A stretch of 64,000 nucleotides of DNA from positions 1 to 64,000 of the forward strand of contig CAXXWR010000007.1 of the NCBI GenBank assembly GCA_963666805.2, written 5' to 3'. Under the pieces are notes generated by a model. That model did no database searches, had not been told where the DNA came from, and saw only the letters and a list, made by a program, of their open reading frames with translations. This DNA is from Fusibacter sp963666805 (GTDB lineage Bacteria > Bacillota > Clostridia > Peptostreptococcales > Acidaminobacteraceae). A program made the translations under genes and the position numbers. Below are positions 61,239 to 64,000 of the stretch, in pieces; position 1 is the first letter of the stretch; every line of letters starts with the position of its first letter.

Positions 61239-61871
61239 TTAGCCTTGAATAAATGGGTTTTTACGACGTTCAAAACCAATTGTTGTACTCGAGCCATGAC
61301 CAGGATACACAACTGTATCATCATCAAGCGGCATGAGTTTTTGGAGTATTGAATTAATTAACTGACGATGATTCCCACCGTATAGGTCAGTACGACCAAT
61401 TGAACCATAAAAGAGTGTATCGCCTGTTACTAGGGTTTGTTGATCTTCAAAATAAATGCAAATACCACCTTGAGTATGCCCTGGTGTATGCAAAATATCC
61501 GCTTTGATATGACCAAACTCAATAACATCACCATCGCCAATAGTTCTGTCCACTTTTATGCTGACATCTGGACCATTCATTGTATTGGTCAAATTGGCTT
61601 TTACATCCCTTAACATCTCTTCATCATCCGGATGAATCATTACCTCAGCACCTGTTAACTTTTTCAGTTGCTCAACTGCTCCAATGTGGTCACCGTGACC
61701 ATGTGTTAGTATAATGCTTTTTACCTTGCAATTTTTATCTTTAATCTTTTGATAGATTCTTTCTGCTTCCGCACCTGGATCAATAATAATGGCTTCATTG
61801 TCACTTGTTTCATCATAGACAAGAAAACAATTTGCTGCATAAGAACCTACTACTAATCTATCTATTACCAC
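61239..61871 (-). CDS. MBL-fold metallo-hydrolase (GloB-like)
   Basis: The 210-residue protein has the metallo-beta-lactamase motif THGHGDHIGA (HxHxDH), a second ligand set HTPGHTQGGI, TGDTLFYGSIGRTDL and PGHGSSTTIG. Glyoxalase II-like activity is possible, fitting mgsA in the same genome, but the substrate is not known. GTG start at 61871 with AAAGGAGG. It is 12 bases after dtd. Confidence 0.9.
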   Translation of the reverse strand: MVIDRLVVGSYAANCFLVYDETSDNEAIIIDPGAEAERIYQKIKDKNCKVKSIILTHGHGDHIGAVEQLKKLTGAEVMIHPDDEEMLRDVKANLTNTMNGPDVSIKVDRTIGDGDVIEFGHIKADILHTPGHTQGGICIYFEDQQTLVTGDTLFYGSIGRTDLYGGNHRQLINSILQKLMPLDDDTVVYPGHGSSTTIGFERRKNPFIQG

Positions 61872-61883
61872 TGTATACCTCCT

Positions 61884-62333
61884 TTAGAATAATTTACGAC
61901 TATCTATCAATATAGTCACTGGGCCATCATTCTGAATATCAACAATCATATGTGTTTGAAAAATACCCGTTTCAACTTTTATGCCCATATCCCGTACACG
62001 TTCTAAAAATAGCTCATAAAGTGCATTGGCTTGATCGGGTTTTGCCGCTTCAACAAAGCTAGGTCTTCTGCCCTTACGACAGTCTCCTAGTAGTGTAAAT
62101 TGACTAATACACAACATTTCACCATTGACATCTAAGAGTGATAAATTCATTTTGTCATCTTTATCTTCGAAAATTCTCAAATGGGGGATCTTATCTGCCA
62201 TATACTTAACATCTTGAAGAGTATCCCCTTCTTCGACACCGAGTAGTACATTAAGTCCCTTAGAAATTTCACCTACGTTTTTACCGTCCACTTGAACGGC
62301 TGAAAAGTTAACTTTTTGGACCACAGCTCTCAT
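61884..62333 (-). CDS. dtd: D-aminoacyl-tRNA deacylase
   Basis: Removes D-amino acids from mischarged tRNA. The 149-residue protein begins MRAVVQKVNFSAVQVDGK and has the SQFTLLGDCRKGRRPSFVEA motif, and the Gly-cisPro pair in NDGPVTI. It is in an operon from relA to hemZ, as dtd-relA is in many Firmicutes. Confidence 0.96.
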   Translation of the reverse strand: MRAVVQKVNFSAVQVDGKNVGEISKGLNVLLGVEEGDTLQDVKYMADKIPHLRIFEDKDDKMNLSLLDVNGEMLCISQFTLLGDCRKGRRPSFVEAAKPDQANALYELFLERVRDMGIKVETGIFQTHMIVDIQNDGPVTILIDSRKLF

Positions 62334-62402
62334 ATCATATATATCCTTTTCTCAAATTTTCTAACGTCATTTTATCAAAGATAAAACACTGAAGTTATCG
62401 GC

Positions 62403-64000
62403 TTAGCTCGTTACCCGTTTAACTTCAATGACATCTTCAAGGGCTTTGAGTTTACGAATTAATTTATTGAGTTCTTCAATATCTGAAATTTCAATCGCTA
62501 TATTGATAATAGCAATTCCTTTTTTATCAATTTTGGCATTGATACCCGTCATCATCATATCTAAATCATGCATCATCATGGTGATTTCTGATAATAGACC
62601 CTTACGGTCAGAAGAAACCACTTGGACGTTGGTCATATAAGAAGACGCTTTATCCGATACCCACTCCACTTCAATAAACCTATTTTTGGTTTCTTCCGTT
62701 TTTTCAAAATTAGGACAATCTGCACGGTGAATCGTTACGCCTCTCCCCCGTGTAATATAACCTATAATTTCATCACCAGGGACAGGTGAACAGCACTTAG
62801 CAAAACGTACCAATAAATCATCAATTCCTTTTACAATAACACCTGTATCATTTTTCTTTTTCGGTTTTCTTTTACTAACATTTTCATTGATGATTTCAGT
62901 CTCTGTCTTATTCTTCAGCTGTTCTTCTTTTAAATCATGTAAATATTTTTCCCTAATCTTCGGAATAAACTGACTGGTTAAAATCCCGCCGTAACCAATG
63001 GCATTATATAAATCATCTAAAGATTTACAGCTCAATCGTCTCAAAATATCTGAAAGGTATTCTTCATTAAGGACCTCTTTAACAGGAATACTTTGCTTAC
63101 GCAATTCACTTAATACAACTTCATGACCCTTTTCAATATTTTCTTCACGACGCTCTTTCTTAAACCACTGTCTAATACGCTGTTTAGCCTGGGTACTTTT
63201 TACAAATTTGAGCCAGTCTCTACTCGGCCCATTTGCTGTTTTACTTGTAAGAACTTCAACACGTTGTCCATTTTGCAGTTGATAATTAATCGGTACAATA
63301 CGACCATTGACCTTTGCCCCGACACACTTATTACCGACTTCAGAATGAATCTTATAGGCAAAGTCCACCGGCGTTGAGCCCACTGGCAAGTCAATAACTT
63401 CACCATTTGGCGTAAAAACAAACACCTCTGTATTAAACAAATCAAATTTGAGTGATTTCATAAATTCATTGGGATCTTTAAGGTCACTCTGCCATTCCAT
63501 CATTTGTCTGAACCAAGAAATTTTCTTTTCCATCTCCATGTTGGCATCTGTTGATCCCTCTTTGTACTTCCAATGGGCAGCGATACCAAATTCAGCAATT
63601 CTGTGCATTTCCCACGTTCTTATCTGAATTTCAAACGGTTCTCCATTTCCCATAACTGTTGTATGAAGTGATTGATACATATTAGGTTTTGGCATTGCAA
63701 TATAATCTTTAAAACGCCCTGGAATAGGTTTCCAAAGTGTATGCACAGCTCCTAAAGCACTATAGCAATCTTTAATATCATCACAAATAATACGGATTGC
63801 TGTCAAATCATATATTTCATCAAATTCTTTATGTTGATATTTCATTTTTTTATAAATACTGTAAAAATTCTTTGGTCGACCATAAATATCAAAATTTAAG
63901 TCTAAGTCGTTTAAGGAATGGGTAATTTGATTAATATAGTTGTTAATGACCGATTCACGTTCAAATCGTTTTTTATCTACCTTATTAACCAAGTCACTAT
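62403..64000 (-). CDS. relA: (p)ppGpp synthetase/hydrolase RelA/SpoT, 5' end beyond the window
   Basis: The frame is open to position 64000, so the N-terminal HD hydrolase domain is missing from view. About 530 residues are visible: the synthetase domain (GRPKNFYSIYKKMK, YDLTAIRIICDD, PKPNMYQSLHTTV), the TGS domain (VFVFTPNGEVIDLPVGSTP), the helical linker with a cysteine-histidine region (RFAKCCSPVPGDEIIGY, HRADCPN), and a C-terminal ACT domain. It makes the alarmone for the stringent response. Confidence 0.97.
   Translation of the reverse strand, partial: SDLVNKVDKKRFERESVINNYINQITHSLNDLDLNFDIYGRPKNFYSIYKKMKYQHKEFDEIYDLTAIRIICDDIKDCYSALGAVHTLWKPIPGRFKDYIAMPKPNMYQSLHTTVMGNGEPFEIQIRTWEMHRIAEFGIAAHWKYKEGSTDANMEMEKKISWFRQMMEWQSDLKDPNEFMKSLKFDLFNTEVFVFTPNGEVIDLPVGSTPVDFAYKIHSEVGNKCVGAKVNGRIVPINYQLQNGQRVEVLTSKTANGPSRDWLKFVKSTQAKQRIRQWFKKERREENIEKGHEVVLSELRKQSIPVKEVLNEEYLSDILRRLSCKSLDDLYNAIGYGGILTSQFIPKIREKYLHDLKEEQLKNKTETEIINENVSKRKPKKKNDTGVIVKGIDDLLVRFAKCCSPVPGDEIIGYITRGRGVTIHRADCPNFEKTEETKNRFIEVEWVSDKASSYMTNVQVVSSDRKGLLSEITMMMHDLDMMMTGINAKIDKKGIAIINIAIEISDIEELNKLIRKLKALEDVIEVKRVTS

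Overview
The window is about 64 kb of a low-GC Gram-positive chromosome and most likely belongs to an anaerobic, amino-acid-fermenting member of the Clostridia. Evidence for this is the complete ornithine (Stickland-type) fermentation cluster, a 4-hydroxybutyryl-CoA dehydratase-type radical enzyme, an alaS T-box, IreB, the CD1247-type zinc-ribbon protein, HemZ and Firmicutes-like gene order. I cannot name the genus. No rRNA, tRNA, CRISPR array or prophage is visible.

Layout. 1-14.6 kb is minus-strand housekeeping: ispA (edge), xseB, xseA, a TsaD paralogue, nusB, Asp23, a zinc-ribbon protein, efp, an M24 peptidase, aroQ, aroK, mgsA, then a conserved block read as ireB-ruvX-DUF1292-fur-rnj-mltG-trmR-U32-udk that resembles the yrz/yrr region of Bacillus. 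alaS lies upstream under a T-box leader (15.1-18.1 kb). 18.3-20.3 kb holds two tandem paralogous membrane-anchored proteins of unknown function. 20.4-22.6 kb is an iscR-iscS-iscU operon with an apparent frameshift at the iscU 5' end. 22.7-25.7 kb holds an unknown TM protein and a YtrA-type GntR/ABC operon whose terminator appears split by a 55-bp palindrome. 25.77-27.94 kb is a complete IS1595-type element with 12-bp inverted repeats, an 8-bp target duplication and an alpha/beta-hydrolase passenger gene.

28-33.6 kb carries a DJ-1 protein and a Ppx-like/Ppk/Ppx polyphosphate operon in which one Ppx paralogue has lost key motifs. 33.7-36.6 kb has a 51-residue zinc-ribbon-like protein, a YtxH-like protein, rarA and an FCD regulator. 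36.7-40.2 kb is a soluble kinase with two response regulators. 40.4-48.4 kb is the ornithine cluster (ord, ortA, ortB, oraS, oraE, a GlmL-like gene, orr); the last two genes each carry an apparent one-base frameshift.

48.4-55.9 kb looks like a regulatory neighbourhood. Good -24/-12 (sigma-54) promoters precede both ord and the 4-hydroxybutyryl-CoA dehydratase-like gene, each has inverted repeats at enhancer distance, and a sigma-54 activator with a GSFTGA loop is encoded between them. An EamA transporter and an EAL-CBS-GGDEF protein also lie there. 55.9-64 kb returns to housekeeping: rseC-like, aspS, hisS, hemZ, a metallo-hydrolase, dtd and relA (cut by the window end).

How genes work together. 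The ornithine genes convert L-ornithine to D-ornithine, then 2,4-diaminopentanoate, then 2-amino-4-oxopentanoate, then alanine plus acetyl-CoA. trmR and the U32 protein fit tRNA wobble-uridine hydroxylation and methylation. The isc operon and the Nfu protein next to the radical dehydratase fit Fe-S supply. Three single-base indels in otherwise intact genes may be sequencing errors and should be checked first.
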